Shown piece after piece: positions 27,124 through 36,437 of a stretch of 57,097 nt of DNA. The DNA comes from GCA-2862585 sp036340235 (GTDB lineage: Bacteria; Bacteroidota; Bacteroidia; Flavobacteriales; UBA7312), in the NCBI GenBank assembly GCA_036340235.1, contig JAYYZE010000028.1, forward strand, positions 1 to 57,097. Reading direction: 5' to 3'. The translations under genes and the position numbers were made by a program. The stretch's first letter is position 1. Each line of letters starts with the position of its first letter. Below the pieces are notes generated by a model that was given only the letters and a program-made list of their open reading frames with translations, was not told where the DNA came from and made no database searches.

Positions 27124-28337
27124 TATCTTAATTTTAAAGTGACAATGGTTAAAATGGCCAACATTACTCCCACAATCCAAAATCGTGTAACGATTTTACT
27201 TTCATGATATCCTAGTTTTTGATAATGATGGTGTAGTGGCGCCATTTTAAAAATTCGTTTCCCTACTCCATATTTTCGTTTTGTGTACTTGAAATATGCA
27301 ACCTGCATCATTACTGACACATTTTCCACTAAAAAAATTCCACATAAAATTGGAATTAGAAGTTCTTTTCTAATGGCAATAGCAAACACTGCTATGATGC
27401 CACCCAAAGCCAAACTACCGGTATCACCCATAAATACTTGTGCTGGATATGAATTGTACCACATGAAGCCCACACAGGCCCCAACAAATGAGGCCATATA
27501 AATCACCAATTCGCCGGTGTTTGGCAAATACATTATATTTAGGTAGTCAGCAAAAAAGACATGACCCGAAACGTAAGCTAAAATTCCCAAAGTGGCACCT
27601 ATAATGGCTGAGGTTCCAGTAGCTAATCCATCAAGACCGTCGGTCATATTTGCGCCATTACTAACTGACGTGACTATAAAGATGACTACAAATACAAATA
27701 GTATCCAACTATATTTTGTAGCTCCATCACCCATCCATTGAACTAGTGAGTTGTAATCAAATTCATTATTTTTTAAAAAGGGGATGGTTGTTTTTAATGA
27801 TTTTACTTCATCACTAAAAATAGCCTCGGATTGAACTGTTGATTGATTACTTATTTTTTCCTTGATGGTGATAGAATCGTGAAAATAGAATGTTAGCCCT
27901 ATGATTAGTCCCAATACTACCTGTCCAACAATTTTGAATTTTCCGGCTAGTCCCTCTTTGTCATTTTTAAATACTTTGATGTAATCATCTATAAAGCCAA
28001 TGGTCCCTAGCCATAGTGTTGAAATAATCATCAATACTATGTATATATTGCCTAGTTTTGCAAATAATAATGTGGGTAATAAAATCGCTGTCAGTATAAT
28101 CAACCCTCCCATGGTTGGCGTGCCTTTTTTGGCCTCTTCACCCTCCAGCCCAAGTGTTCTAACCCGTTCTCCTATTTGCTGATTTCTTATCAGTTTAATT
28201 ATTTTTCCTCCAAAAATGAGTGAAACAATAAGTGAGGTAATTACGGCCATGGCGGCTCTAAACGAGATGTACTGAAAAACGCCAGCTCCCGGAAGCTGAT
28301 ATGTCGTCTCTAAATATTCAAATAAATAATATAACAT
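27123..28337 (-). CDS. mraY: Phospho-MurNAc-pentapeptide transferase MraY
   Basis: 404-aa membrane enzyme making lipid I on undecaprenyl phosphate, with about ten spans. Conserved GTPTMGG, FIDDYIK, NMTDGLDGLA and the cytoplasmic HHHYQ motif (APLHHHYQKLG) are present. About 40 residues longer than the E. coli enzyme because of an insertion near residues 150-205, a feature of Bacteroidota homologs. Adjoins murE (shared base) and murD. Confidence 0.98.
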   Translation of the reverse strand: MLYYLFEYLETTYQLPGAGVFQYISFRAAMAVITSLIVSLIFGGKIIKLIRNQQIGERVRTLGLEGEEAKKGTPTMGGLIILTAILLPTLLFAKLGNIYIVLMIISTLWLGTIGFIDDYIKVFKNDKEGLAGKFKIVGQVVLGLIIGLTFYFHDSITIKEKISNQSTVQSEAIFSDEVKSLKTTIPFLKNNEFDYNSLVQWMGDGATKYSWILFVFVVIFIVTSVSNGANMTDGLDGLATGTSAIIGATLGILAYVSGHVFFADYLNIMYLPNTGELVIYMASFVGACVGFMWYNSYPAQVFMGDTGSLALGGIIAVFAIAIRKELLIPILCGIFLVENVSVMMQVAYFKYTKRKYGVGKRIFKMAPLHHHYQKLGYHESKIVTRFWIVGVMLAILTIVTLKLR

Positions 28338-29797
28338 TATTCTTGAAGAATTTTAAAATTATTTTGCAACTCCTGCCTATCGTCAAATGGTATCTTACGC
28401 CCCTCTATTTCTTGGTATTTCTCGTGTCCCTTTCCTGCAACGAGAATAATATCACCAGCGTTGGCAAGCGTACAAGCTGTTTTGATGGCTGATTTTCTAT
28501 CACTAATAGTAAGGACCTTGCTGATGTATTTATTAGAAACACCTTTTAGTATTTCTTGAATTATAATTTCAGGCTTTTCATTACGTGGATTATCACTTGT
28601 TACGATTACTTTTTCACTTAGCTGAGACGCAATTTGCCCCATTTTAGATCGCTTATCTTTATCTCTATCCCCGCCACACCCAAAAACAGTTATGAGTTGC
28701 TGTCTGTGTTTTATTTCATTGATGGCTTGAAGTATGTTTAACAAAGCATCAGGTGTATGCGCATAATCCACTATTCCAACTTTTTGGTCTAATGACCTGC
28801 AAATGGTAAATCTGCCTTGTGCACTATTCAGGTCACTGATTGTGGCAAGTGTTTGGTCTTCGTCTTGACCTAAAAGTATAGCGGTAGCGTAAATAGCCAA
28901 TAAATTATAGGCATTAAAATGGCCCACTAGTTTTGTCCAAAGCTCCCTGCCGTTAATTGTTAACAACATTCCATCAAATTGACTTTCTAGCACTTTGGCC
29001 TTGAAGTCTGCAACACTCTTTAGAGCGTAGGTGTATTGTTTGGCTGGACAATGGTGTAACATTGTTAATCCATGCTTGTCGTCCTTATTTACTAATGCAA
29101 ATGCACTCGCAGGTAAGTGGTCAAAGAGGATTTTTTTGGCAATGATGTAATCCTCAAACGTTTGATGATAATCTAGATGATCATGTGAAATATTAGTAAA
29201 TATAGCACCATCGATGTTTAAGCCTGAAAGTCTATTTTGATGTAGTGCGTGCGAGCTCGCCTCCATAAAACAATATTTACAATCTTCACTTATCATTTTA
29301 GCTAATAATTGGTTGGTAGAAATGGCATCTGGTGTTGTGTGTGTCGATGGTATTGACTGCATACCTATTTTATTTTCTATCGTTGAGATAAGACCAGATT
29401 TTTGGCCGTTTGATTGAAAAAAATCATGTAATAAGGTTGCTACTGAGGTTTTGCCATTAGTACCAGTAACTGCTATAAGCTTAATGTTTTCTGAAGGATT
29501 TTTGTAGTAGTTTGAAGCAATTAATCCAAGTGATTTCGCGCTATTTCTAACTTTTATAATAGTAACATTTTCAGGCTGTTTGAGGGGTAATTTTTGAGTC
29601 ACAATAGCGATAGCTCCATTTGCTACTGCCTGTTCAATGAATTTATTACCATCATGTATTGTCCCTTCCAGTGCTACAAATAAACAACCATTTGTAACTT
29701 TTCTTGAATCAAAAGAAATACCCGAGATAGTTAAATTAGTTGAGCCAACTACTTCTAATAGTTCAATCTTATGTAATATATTTTTGAGAATTTTCAC
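28337..29797 (-). CDS. murE: UDP-MurNAc-tripeptide ligase MurE
   Basis: 486-aa Mur ligase adding the third peptide residue. ATP loop VTGTNGKTSVA (about residue 110), HTTPDA, NISHDHLDYH and the specificity motif DNPRNEKP. The D-N-P-R form is the one associated with meso-diaminopimelate, so a DAP-type peptidoglycan is inferred. Overlaps the PBP gene by 4 nt. Confidence 0.97.
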   Translation of the reverse strand: MKILKNILHKIELLEVVGSTNLTISGISFDSRKVTNGCLFVALEGTIHDGNKFIEQAVANGAIAIVTQKLPLKQPENVTIIKVRNSAKSLGLIASNYYKNPSENIKLIAVTGTNGKTSVATLLHDFFQSNGQKSGLISTIENKIGMQSIPSTHTTPDAISTNQLLAKMISEDCKYCFMEASSHALHQNRLSGLNIDGAIFTNISHDHLDYHQTFEDYIIAKKILFDHLPASAFALVNKDDKHGLTMLHHCPAKQYTYALKSVADFKAKVLESQFDGMLLTINGRELWTKLVGHFNAYNLLAIYATAILLGQDEDQTLATISDLNSAQGRFTICRSLDQKVGIVDYAHTPDALLNILQAINEIKHRQQLITVFGCGGDRDKDKRSKMGQIASQLSEKVIVTSDNPRNEKPEIIIQEILKGVSNKYISKVLTISDRKSAIKTACTLANAGDIILVAGKGHEKYQEIEGRKIPFDDRQELQNNFKILQE

Positions 29798-31872
29798 GAT
29801 AATTCTATGCTAATCGATTGTCCTTTTGAAATTCGTTGACCTTTTTCTATGGATTGAAAGCGTACATTCCCTCTTCCACTATAAGTTACTTTCAAGCCAT
29901 AATTTTCAAGTAAGTAGAGCACATCACTCAAAGCCATCCCTGTGACATTTGGCATTAAGTTATTTTCTAAATCAGTCTCTATGTTTCGCCTTAGTAGTTC
30001 AACATGGCCTTCTTTGGCAGCAGTCAAAACCCATTGGGAACTTAGGTCATCATCTACCATCTCTATAGACAGTTGACCAAATACGTCGGTCAAGTCATTT
30101 TTAAAGCCATCCTTTGAAACTGGCGCCGTCTTATTTTGTGCGTGTCGAGGTGTTTTTAATGATAAGTCAGCATTATACACATAGTCGGCTATCTCCCTGA
30201 AAACCGGTGCGGCCACATCTCCTCCATAGTTACCATTTTGCAAGGGATCATTTATCAAAACAATGCATGCATACTTTGGTTTGTCAGCTGGAAAATAACC
30301 CGCAAATGAAGCCATGTACCTTTTAATGTAGGCACCATCCACTAGCAACTTGGCGGTACCTGTTTTGCCTGCAATTTTGTATTGTGGTGTTTTGATATTT
30401 TTTGCAGTTCCTTTCTCTACCACATTTTCTAACATAGCTTTTACTTTACTAATGGTGGTCATAGAACAAATTGATGGATTTAATATTTCTGGAGAATAGT
30501 GCTTGACAGTCCTCCCATTATCAAGAATAGATTTAACAAAATAGGGCTTCATACGTTGTCCATCATTGGCAATGGCAGCATAAAAACTTAAAATTTGCAT
30601 TGGGGTCATTTTAACTCCATAACCAATAGACATCCAAGGAAGAGTCGTACCTGACCAGCTAGACGATTGTTTTGGATGCCTTATCATAGGACTTGATTCG
30701 CCTGAAAGAGATAGACCCAAGGTTTGGTTGAGCCCCATGCTGTATAATCTATCTACAAATTGAGAGGGCTGACTTTTATAGTGTTTATCAATTAACTTTG
30801 ATATTCCTACGTTGGATGACTTTGTAAAAGCAGTATTTAAAGTGATTTTCCCATAACCACCATCTCTTGAATCACGCATAACTCGGTCGTAAAAAGTGGT
30901 CAGTCCGCCAGTTGTATTAACCGAGTCGTCAAGCTGAAGATAACCATCCTCAAAACCTGCAATTACTGATGCCAACTTAAAGGTTGAACCTGGCTCAACA
31001 CTTTGACCTATGGCATAATTGTAATGCTCTTCGTAATCAGTGTTTACTTTTTTTAGATTAACAATGGCCTTAATTTTACCAGTGGCAACCTCCATGAGTA
31101 CTGTTGTTCCAAAATCGGCGTCATGAAAGCGTAACCTTTTTTCTAACGCATTGTGAGCTACATCTTGAAAACGAACATCGATAGTAGTCACAACATCCTT
31201 ACCTGGCACCGATTCTATCTCTCTAACGGGCATCCATTCATTTCCTGCCAAACGTTGTTCTAATCGTTGACCTTGTTTTCCTTTCAATTCAAAATTGAAG
31301 GCCCCTTCTATGCCTACAGACTTTGTGTTAATATTGTGATAGCCAATGGTGCGACTAGCTATTTCCTTGAATGGTTTTTCTCTATTGTTAAGTTGAATAT
31401 AACGAAATCCACCATCAAAACGTCCTTTGTTAAAAATTGGAAAAGTTTTTACTGACTTTAACTGATTATAGTTGACATTACGCTTAATTAAGGCGTATCC
31501 CTTTTGTTTTTTCCAAACATTAGAAAGCAACTTTAGGTAATCAGATGCACTTTTGTCTTCAAATAAATTAGCCAACTGAAGAGCTAGTTCATTAGAATGC
31601 CGATCAAATGTAAGCTTATCAACTCTTCTAGTATCCCATCGAATTTCATATTCAGGAACTGATGTAGCCATCAAAGACATATTTTCAGAATATATATTGC
31701 CTCTTGAGGCGGGTACATTGACTGTGCGCGTAACGTCAAACTTATCAGTGCTCCATAAATGAGATTCGAAGAATTGGGTGTATAGTGGCTGAATGACTAT
31801 GGCAACGGCCAATAATATCATAAAAAGATATACCGCTACAGCTCTTCTTTTTATGTCATTAGGTTTAATCAT
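29794..31872 (-). CDS. ftsI: Septal penicillin-binding protein (FtsI type) with PASTA domain
   Basis: 692-aa class B PBP, the transpeptidase that crosslinks septal peptidoglycan. One N-terminal membrane helix, a dimerisation domain, then the transpeptidase with SxxK in EPGSTFKLAS (about residue 297), SxN in KSSNVG and KTG in IAGKTGTAK. A C-terminal PASTA domain (last ~60 residues, NVTGMALSDVLYLLENYGL) is typical of Bacteroidota and of SpoVD-like PBPs, not of E. coli FtsI. Overlaps ftsL and murE by 4 nt each. Confidence 0.96.
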   Translation of the reverse strand: MIKPNDIKRRAVAVYLFMILLAVAIVIQPLYTQFFESHLWSTDKFDVTRTVNVPASRGNIYSENMSLMATSVPEYEIRWDTRRVDKLTFDRHSNELALQLANLFEDKSASDYLKLLSNVWKKQKGYALIKRNVNYNQLKSVKTFPIFNKGRFDGGFRYIQLNNREKPFKEIASRTIGYHNINTKSVGIEGAFNFELKGKQGQRLEQRLAGNEWMPVREIESVPGKDVVTTIDVRFQDVAHNALEKRLRFHDADFGTTVLMEVATGKIKAIVNLKKVNTDYEEHYNYAIGQSVEPGSTFKLASVIAGFEDGYLQLDDSVNTTGGLTTFYDRVMRDSRDGGYGKITLNTAFTKSSNVGISKLIDKHYKSQPSQFVDRLYSMGLNQTLGLSLSGESSPMIRHPKQSSSWSGTTLPWMSIGYGVKMTPMQILSFYAAIANDGQRMKPYFVKSILDNGRTVKHYSPEILNPSICSMTTISKVKAMLENVVEKGTAKNIKTPQYKIAGKTGTAKLLVDGAYIKRYMASFAGYFPADKPKYACIVLINDPLQNGNYGGDVAAPVFREIADYVYNADLSLKTPRHAQNKTAPVSKDGFKNDLTDVFGQLSIEMVDDDLSSQWVLTAAKEGHVELLRRNIETDLENNLMPNVTGMALSDVLYLLENYGLKVTYSGRGNVRFQSIEKGQRISKGQSISIELS

Positions 31873-32216
31873 TGATCAATACGTATTACAATTGGCTGTT
31901 CATTACTCATTGCAAGACCTTGGCTTTGCACAAGGGATTGCACTTGCGTTTGCTTACTCTGAAACATTAGCTGTGACTTGGTGGTGATGTATTCTGCTCT
32001 CAAATCTTTTAACTCACGCTCTAAGGAGGATATGGTTCTAATATAGCTTTCAGACTTATAAGAATTATTGATATAGAATACTAATAAGGCACATACGTAC
32101 AATGAAAATGGCAACAATTCAAAAAGGCCTTTTTCAAGAAATTTGCCACTTACTAATTCGGAAAAGTAGCTCTTTTGTTGTCTTTTGGGACGATATGTAT
32201 TTTTTAAGTCCTTCAT
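31869..32216 (-). CDS. ftsL: FtsL-like division protein
   Basis: 115-aa bitopic protein: basic N-terminal tail, one membrane helix (LLPFSLYVCALLVFYI), then a coiled coil (ISSLERELKDLRAEYITTK). Topology and position between rsmH and ftsI identify it, since sequence conservation in FtsL is weak. It would form the FtsQLB complex that activates FtsWI. Overlaps ftsI by 4 nt. Confidence 0.88.
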   Translation of the reverse strand: MKDLKNTYRPKRQQKSYFSELVSGKFLEKGLFELLPFSLYVCALLVFYINNSYKSESYIRTISSLERELKDLRAEYITTKSQLMFQSKQTQVQSLVQSQGLAMSNEQPIVIRIDQ

Positions 32217-33112
32217 TATAATTTTTGACTTATTCTTAATTTGGCACTCCTTGAGCGAGGATTTTTTAAAATTTCTTCTGGCGATGCTACAATTGGTTTT
32301 TTATTGAGAGCCTTCAAAACCACCTTTTTATTTCCAAAAAAATCTTTTTCAATATGACCATCGAAGTTTCCAGATCTAATGATATTCTTTACCAATCGAT
32401 CTTCTAAAGAATGATATGATATCACAGATATCCGTCCCCCCTCTTTCAACAACTCAACCGATTGCTCTAGCAATTCTTTGAGCGCCTTAAGCTCGTCATT
32501 TACCTCGATTCGAATAGCTTGAAAAAGTTGAGCCAAAATTTTATTTCTTTTATGAGATGGGATTAAATAGTCAACAACCGCTTTTAACTGTTCGGTGGTT
32601 TCGATTTCAGATGATTGTCTTGTTTTTACAATTTGTTGCGCAATGGAGTAAGCATTTCTTAGCTCACCATAATTTTTAAATATTCGCACTAAATCTTCTA
32701 GGTCGTAGTCGTTAATTACCGCTTTGGCAGTCAGCGATTGGGAATGATTCATACGCATGTCCAATGGGCCATCTTTCCGTATAGAAAAGCCTCTTCTAGC
32801 AGTATCAAATTGATAAGAAGAAACGCCCAAATCAGCAAGTATCCCATCAACCTTACGCACTCCCTTAAGACGCAAAAACTGCTTCATAAACCGAAAATTT
32901 TGATCAATTAGAACAAAGCGCTGATCTTCAATCTTGTTTAAGATAACATCAGCGTCCTGATCAAAGGCAAACAACTTCCCATTTTTTAACTTTTCTAAAA
33001 TAGTCCGTGAATGACCTCCACCTCCAAAGGTGGCGTCTACATAAATTCCGTTCGGTTGAATATTTAATCCATCTACTGATTCATTTAACAAAACCGATTC
33101 GTGATATGCCAT
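32216..33112 (-). CDS. rsmH: 16S rRNA (cytosine-1402-N4)-methyltransferase
   Basis: 298-aa SAM-dependent enzyme methylating C1402 in the 16S decoding centre. N terminus YHESVLLNESVDGL, SAM loop VDATFGGGGHSR, DLGVSSYQFDTARRGFSIR and ISYHSLEDRLVK are all classic. It starts 2 nt after the mraZ stop. Confidence 0.98.
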   Translation of the reverse strand: MAYHESVLLNESVDGLNIQPNGIYVDATFGGGGHSRTILEKLKNGKLFAFDQDADVILNKIEDQRFVLIDQNFRFMKQFLRLKGVRKVDGILADLGVSSYQFDTARRGFSIRKDGPLDMRMNHSQSLTAKAVINDYDLEDLVRIFKNYGELRNAYSIAQQIVKTRQSSEIETTEQLKAVVDYLIPSHKRNKILAQLFQAIRIEVNDELKALKELLEQSVELLKEGGRISVISYHSLEDRLVKNIIRSGNFDGHIEKDFFGNKKVVLKALNKKPIVASPEEILKNPRSRSAKLRISQKL

Positions 33113-33114
33113 TG

Positions 33115-33576
33115 TTATTCGTGCTTATTACTATTTCCCATTACTTCTTCGGCCAATTCCGCAAAATCAACCGTAGCATCTTCAAGGACTTTTTCATATC
33201 GATCTTTATCCCACACTTCCACCATATTTAGCGAACATGACAAGACAATATTTTTTGAAAGTCCAGCGTGAGAAATGAGGTCTTTTGGAACTTGCAAGCG
33301 AGAGTTTGAATCAAGCTCAATCATCTTTACACCGGCAGTAAATAATCGAATAAAATCGTTGTTCTTTTTTACAAATCGATTGAGCTTATTAACTTCAGAC
33401 ATCAAATCATTCCATTCGCCAACGGGGTGAATCTCCAAACATTTGCTAAACACTGAACGCTTTAAGACAAAACCGTTTTCAATAACAGGCAACAATTGTT
33501 TCTTCAAAACAGAGGGCAACATAAGCCGACCTTTTGAGTCTATTTTACATTCGTATGTTCCAATCAAAGTAATCAT
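33115..33576 (-). CDS. mraZ: Transcriptional regulator MraZ
   Basis: 153-aa protein with two tandem SpoVT/AbrB-like MraZ domains: YECKIDSKGRLMLPSVLK near the N terminus and IELDSNSRLQVPKDLI in the second half. Known role: binds its own promoter and represses or tunes the division cluster. It is the first gene of the leftward cluster, and a fitting operator lies 40-64 bp upstream of its ATG. Confidence 0.97.
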   Translation of the reverse strand: MITLIGTYECKIDSKGRLMLPSVLKKQLLPVIENGFVLKRSVFSKCLEIHPVGEWNDLMSEVNKLNRFVKKNNDFIRLFTAGVKMIELDSNSRLQVPKDLISHAGLSKNIVLSCSLNMVEVWDKDRYEKVLEDATVDFAELAEEVMGNSNKHE

Positions 33577-33615
33577 ACACTAATCGATAGATGTGGTAAA
33601 TATAAATAATTTTAT

Positions 33616-33640
33616 CCCACTTTTTACCACTTTTTACCAC
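33616..33640 (-). promoter_or_regulatory. MraZ operator: three 10-bp-spaced GTGG repeats
   Basis: On the minus strand GTGGT, GTGGT and GTGGG occur at exact 10-bp steps (33636-33640, 33626-33630, 33616-33620), joined by A-rich spacers; two of them read AAAGTGG. This is the repeat form known for MraZ binding sites. A weak -7 (TATATTTA, 33597-33604) lies just downstream toward mraZ. Confidence 0.8.
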
Positions 33641-33724
33641 ATTGTTGATAAAAACTGACACTTTACAACTCTTTAATCCTTTTTCGCTTTAAATTGAAAG
33701 GAAAATGGTTACAAGTATTTTGCG

Positions 33725-33732
33725 TATTTTTG
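33725..33732 (+). promoter_or_regulatory. -7 promoter element for the alpha/beta hydrolase gene
   Basis: TATTTTTG matches TAnnTTTG and ends 7 nt before the ATG at 33740. Confidence 0.6.
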
Positions 33733-33739
33733 CCAAACT

Positions 33740-34516
33740 ATGATTAAGAATTTGAACGTCATTAAAGAGAACGGTTTCGAATATGTGGATATGGGTCAAG
33801 GTCCAACAATTGTATTACTACATGGCTTAATGGGTGGGATTGAAAACTTTGAGAGCATTATACCTGGCCTTAGTGAATCTGGATACAGAGTTGTGGGGCC
33901 GATTTTACCTCTATTTGACAAACCTCTATTAAAAACAAACATCAACACTTTCAAGATTTTCGTAGAAGATTTTTTAAGATATAAACAAATTGACAAAGTT
34001 TCATTATTGGGAAACTCTTTAGGGGGACACATTGCTCTCGTGTTTGCACAAGAACATACTGAAAGAATTGAATCTTTAATACTAACTGGAAGCTCAGGTC
34101 TTTATGAAAATTCAATGGGCGACACGTTTCCCAGAAGAGGGGATTACAACTACATTCAAAAGAAAACGGAAGAGGTATTTTATGACCCAAAAATGGCCAC
34201 CAAAGAATTAGTGGACAATGTGTTTGAAATAGCCAATAACCGAAATTCGGTCATACGTCTATTGGCAATGGCTAAATCAGCTATTCGACACAATATGAGC
34301 AAGGATATTCCCGATTTAGATTTTCCGGTATGCCTTATTTGGGGAAAGCAAGATAACGTAACCCCCCCTCATGTAGCCAAGGAGTTTCACTCATTATTTA
34401 AACGTTCAGATTTATTTTGGATTGATCGTTGCGGTCATTCGCCAATGTGGGAACACCCCGTTGTATTTCAAGATATATTAGTCAAGTGGCTTAAAGAAAA
34501 CGTAAAACACCAGTAA
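33740..34516 (+). CDS. Alpha/beta hydrolase
   Basis: 258-aa hydrolase. The oxyanion-hole region is LLHGLMGG, the nucleophile elbow GNSLGG has Ser at about residue 95, the acid is probably Asp in WGKQDNVTP, and His is in RCGHSPMWEHP. Substrate unknown; esterase or C-C hydrolase are both possible. Its TAA overlaps the ATG of engB (TAATG), so the pair is co-translated. Confidence 0.9.
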   Translation: MIKNLNVIKENGFEYVDMGQGPTIVLLHGLMGGIENFESIIPGLSESGYRVVGPILPLFDKPLLKTNINTFKIFVEDFLRYKQIDKVSLLGNSLGGHIALVFAQEHTERIESLILTGSSGLYENSMGDTFPRRGDYNYIQKKTEEVFYDPKMATKELVDNVFEIANNRNSVIRLLAMAKSAIRHNMSKDIPDLDFPVCLIWGKQDNVTPPHVAKEFHSLFKRSDLFWIDRCGHSPMWEHPVVFQDILVKWLKENVKHQ

Positions 34517-35115
34517 TGTATGTTAAAAGCGCTAACTTTATAGTTAGTAACACTGATATCAACAAGTGTCCAAAGCCATCTCTTCCTGAATACGCTTTTA
34601 TTGGTCGCTCCAATGTAGGAAAATCCTCGCTAATCAATATGTTAACTAACAAAAAAGAACTGGCAAAAGTATCCAGTAAACCAGGAAAAACACAATTAAT
34701 AAATCACTTTCTGATCAATGATAAATGGTATCTGGTTGACCTACCTGGATATGGGTATGCTCGTGTTTCAAAATCAAAGCGCCAAGAGTTTTCACATTTT
34801 ATTAAAAATTACCTTAAAAAAAGAAAAAACTTGATGTGCTTGTTTGTGTTGATTGATTCTCGGCTAGCGCCACAAGAAATTGATTTAAAATTCATGCAAT
34901 GGTTGGCAAATAACAAAGTGCCTTTTGTGATGTGTTTTACTAAACTTGACAAACTGTCTAAAAAACAGAGAGATGATAATTTTAAGCAGTACAAAAAACG
35001 AATGCTGGTTGATTGGGAAGAATTACCGTCAGTTTTTCTTAGTTCAGCCACAAATGGTACAGGTAAAGAAGATATTCTTTCTTTCATTGGTAAAACCAAT
35101 GAACTATTTGAGTAG
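34516..35115 (+). CDS. yihA: Ribosome biogenesis GTPase EngB/YihA
   Basis: 199-aa TRAFAC GTPase needed for 50S assembly. G1 GRSNVGKSS (about residue 30), G2 region SKPGKTQ, G3 DLPGYGYA, G4 TKLDK and a G5-like SSATNGTG are intact. Length is normal. Its last 12 bases overlap the 3' end of gldC on the other strand. Confidence 0.97.
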   Translation: MYVKSANFIVSNTDINKCPKPSLPEYAFIGRSNVGKSSLINMLTNKKELAKVSSKPGKTQLINHFLINDKWYLVDLPGYGYARVSKSKRQEFSHFIKNYLKKRKNLMCLFVLIDSRLAPQEIDLKFMQWLANNKVPFVMCFTKLDKLSKKQRDDNFKQYKKRMLVDWEELPSVFLSSATNGTGKEDILSFIGKTNELFE

Positions 35116-35430
35116 TTTTTGAGCAAAGTGCTGACAAAAATCACGCATATCTGCCGCCATTTTATCTTCATTGGTCGCTCTTTCTAATGTTTCAGACATA
35201 GACATAAGCATTTGATAAAAGAAGAATTTCATTTCATCAGCTCTCATTTCTTTGGTCCACAAATCAATACGTAATGTATCTTTAGATTTTGAGTCCCAAA
35301 ACGACAAAAATGCCGCTTTACAATCAGTTAGCGACTGCTGTCCGTCACTGGCTTGCCATTGTATTTTTTCGGGAATACTGTTCTCATCTAACTCTATATT
35401 GATTGATATATTGGATTGTTTTTTATTCAT
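35104..35430 (-). CDS. gldC: Gliding motility protein GldC
   Basis: 108-aa soluble protein with the family pattern: IELDENSIPEKIQWQASDG, KDTLRIDLWTKEMRADEM and ending DFCQHFAQKL. GldC supports gliding in flavobacteria and is thought to assist other Gld proteins; mechanism unknown. The ATG overlaps the gldB stop by 4 nt. Confidence 0.95.
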   Translation of the reverse strand: MNKKQSNISINIELDENSIPEKIQWQASDGQQSLTDCKAAFLSFWDSKSKDTLRIDLWTKEMRADEMKFFFYQMLMSMSETLERATNEDKMAADMRDFCQHFAQKLLK

Positions 35431-36401
35431 TTTGGTCGGTATTTTGATTGGCTTAAAATATATTGTGCATCGTATATTTCCATTAGCTCACTGATAGTAA
35501 CATCAGAACGTTTGTCCATAAACTGACTTACTATATTCCAGCCTATCCAAATTGGCACTTGTCCAGGTGATTCAGTTGGCATTCCTCTTGTGTATGGGGA
35601 TGGATTCATGTATTTATTAATTAGAAATTGATCTGTGGAGTATAACAATCCTTCTTCTATCAAAAATTTCCATATTGAAAATTCATTTTCTTCACACCAT
35701 ATTAATTGTTCCTTTGAATAACCCATGTATATATGACTGGGTTGTTTTTTTATTAGTTGACTCAACACATACTTAATCTTTCCGTAATGAATCATTTGAG
35801 ACAAAAAGTCCGTGTTTTTGGAGTAGAATTCCGACTCCAACCACCCCTCAATGGCCACAGGTACCATATTATCTGGCTGAAACCGCTGGTGCATGTATTG
35901 CGGAAATTTATGTGTAATTCGCTGATAATATGGTGCATCTTTTCCCAAAAACATTTCCAAACCAATTGCTAGTGTGCTATCGGTGGCAATTGCTATGTAA
36001 TTAAACCCACCAAAAAATAACACAATTGAAGGAATAAGTCGATTTGGAAAGAACTGGTTGTAATTGAAAAATGCTTCCGAAAAAACATCTTCATACAAAG
36101 AAAAGTCAGCGTATAGAGCGCTTAAATCTTGATAGGGTTGTTGAAAATCAATTATGTTTTGAAAAGATAATAATGAGTCTTTAAAAGATTCTTGTGGTAA
36201 GTTTACGACGTTTTGGGTGTATACTTGCCAAAAATAACCGTATTTAGATTCTAAATCGGAATATGAAACCAATGAAACATCTTGCACATACAAACTATCC
36301 AATCTGTGTATTTCAAGCTTGTCAAAGGAGGGTTTTTCATTCTTGCACGATGACAGTATGCATAAAATGATAAAAAAGGGACGAGTTATCAACATTTTCA
36401 T
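35427..36401 (-). CDS. gldB: Gliding motility lipoprotein GldB
   Basis: 324-aa lipoprotein; signal peptide ending in a lipobox (LSSC, Cys about residue 19). The body is the GldB domain, a distant DUF2268 zinc-protease-like fold, with WLESEFYSKN and the C-terminal YTRGMPTESPGQVPIWIGW. Required for gliding and T9SS function. Divergent from nadE; the gldB-gldC-nadE order is common in relatives. Confidence 0.95.
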   Translation of the reverse strand: MKMLITRPFFIILCILSSCKNEKPSFDKLEIHRLDSLYVQDVSLVSYSDLESKYGYFWQVYTQNVVNLPQESFKDSLLSFQNIIDFQQPYQDLSALYADFSLYEDVFSEAFFNYNQFFPNRLIPSIVLFFGGFNYIAIATDSTLAIGLEMFLGKDAPYYQRITHKFPQYMHQRFQPDNMVPVAIEGWLESEFYSKNTDFLSQMIHYGKIKYVLSQLIKKQPSHIYMGYSKEQLIWCEENEFSIWKFLIEEGLLYSTDQFLINKYMNPSPYTRGMPTESPGQVPIWIGWNIVSQFMDKRSDVTISELMEIYDAQYILSQSKYRPK

Positions 36402-36421
36402 CTTGTAAAATTACGATTTAT

Positions 36422-36429
36422 TAACTTTG
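36422..36429 (+). promoter_or_regulatory. -7 promoter element for nadE
   Basis: TAACTTTG matches TAnnTTTG and ends 8 nt before the nadE ATG. Confidence 0.6.
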
Positions 36430-36437
36430 TATTAATT

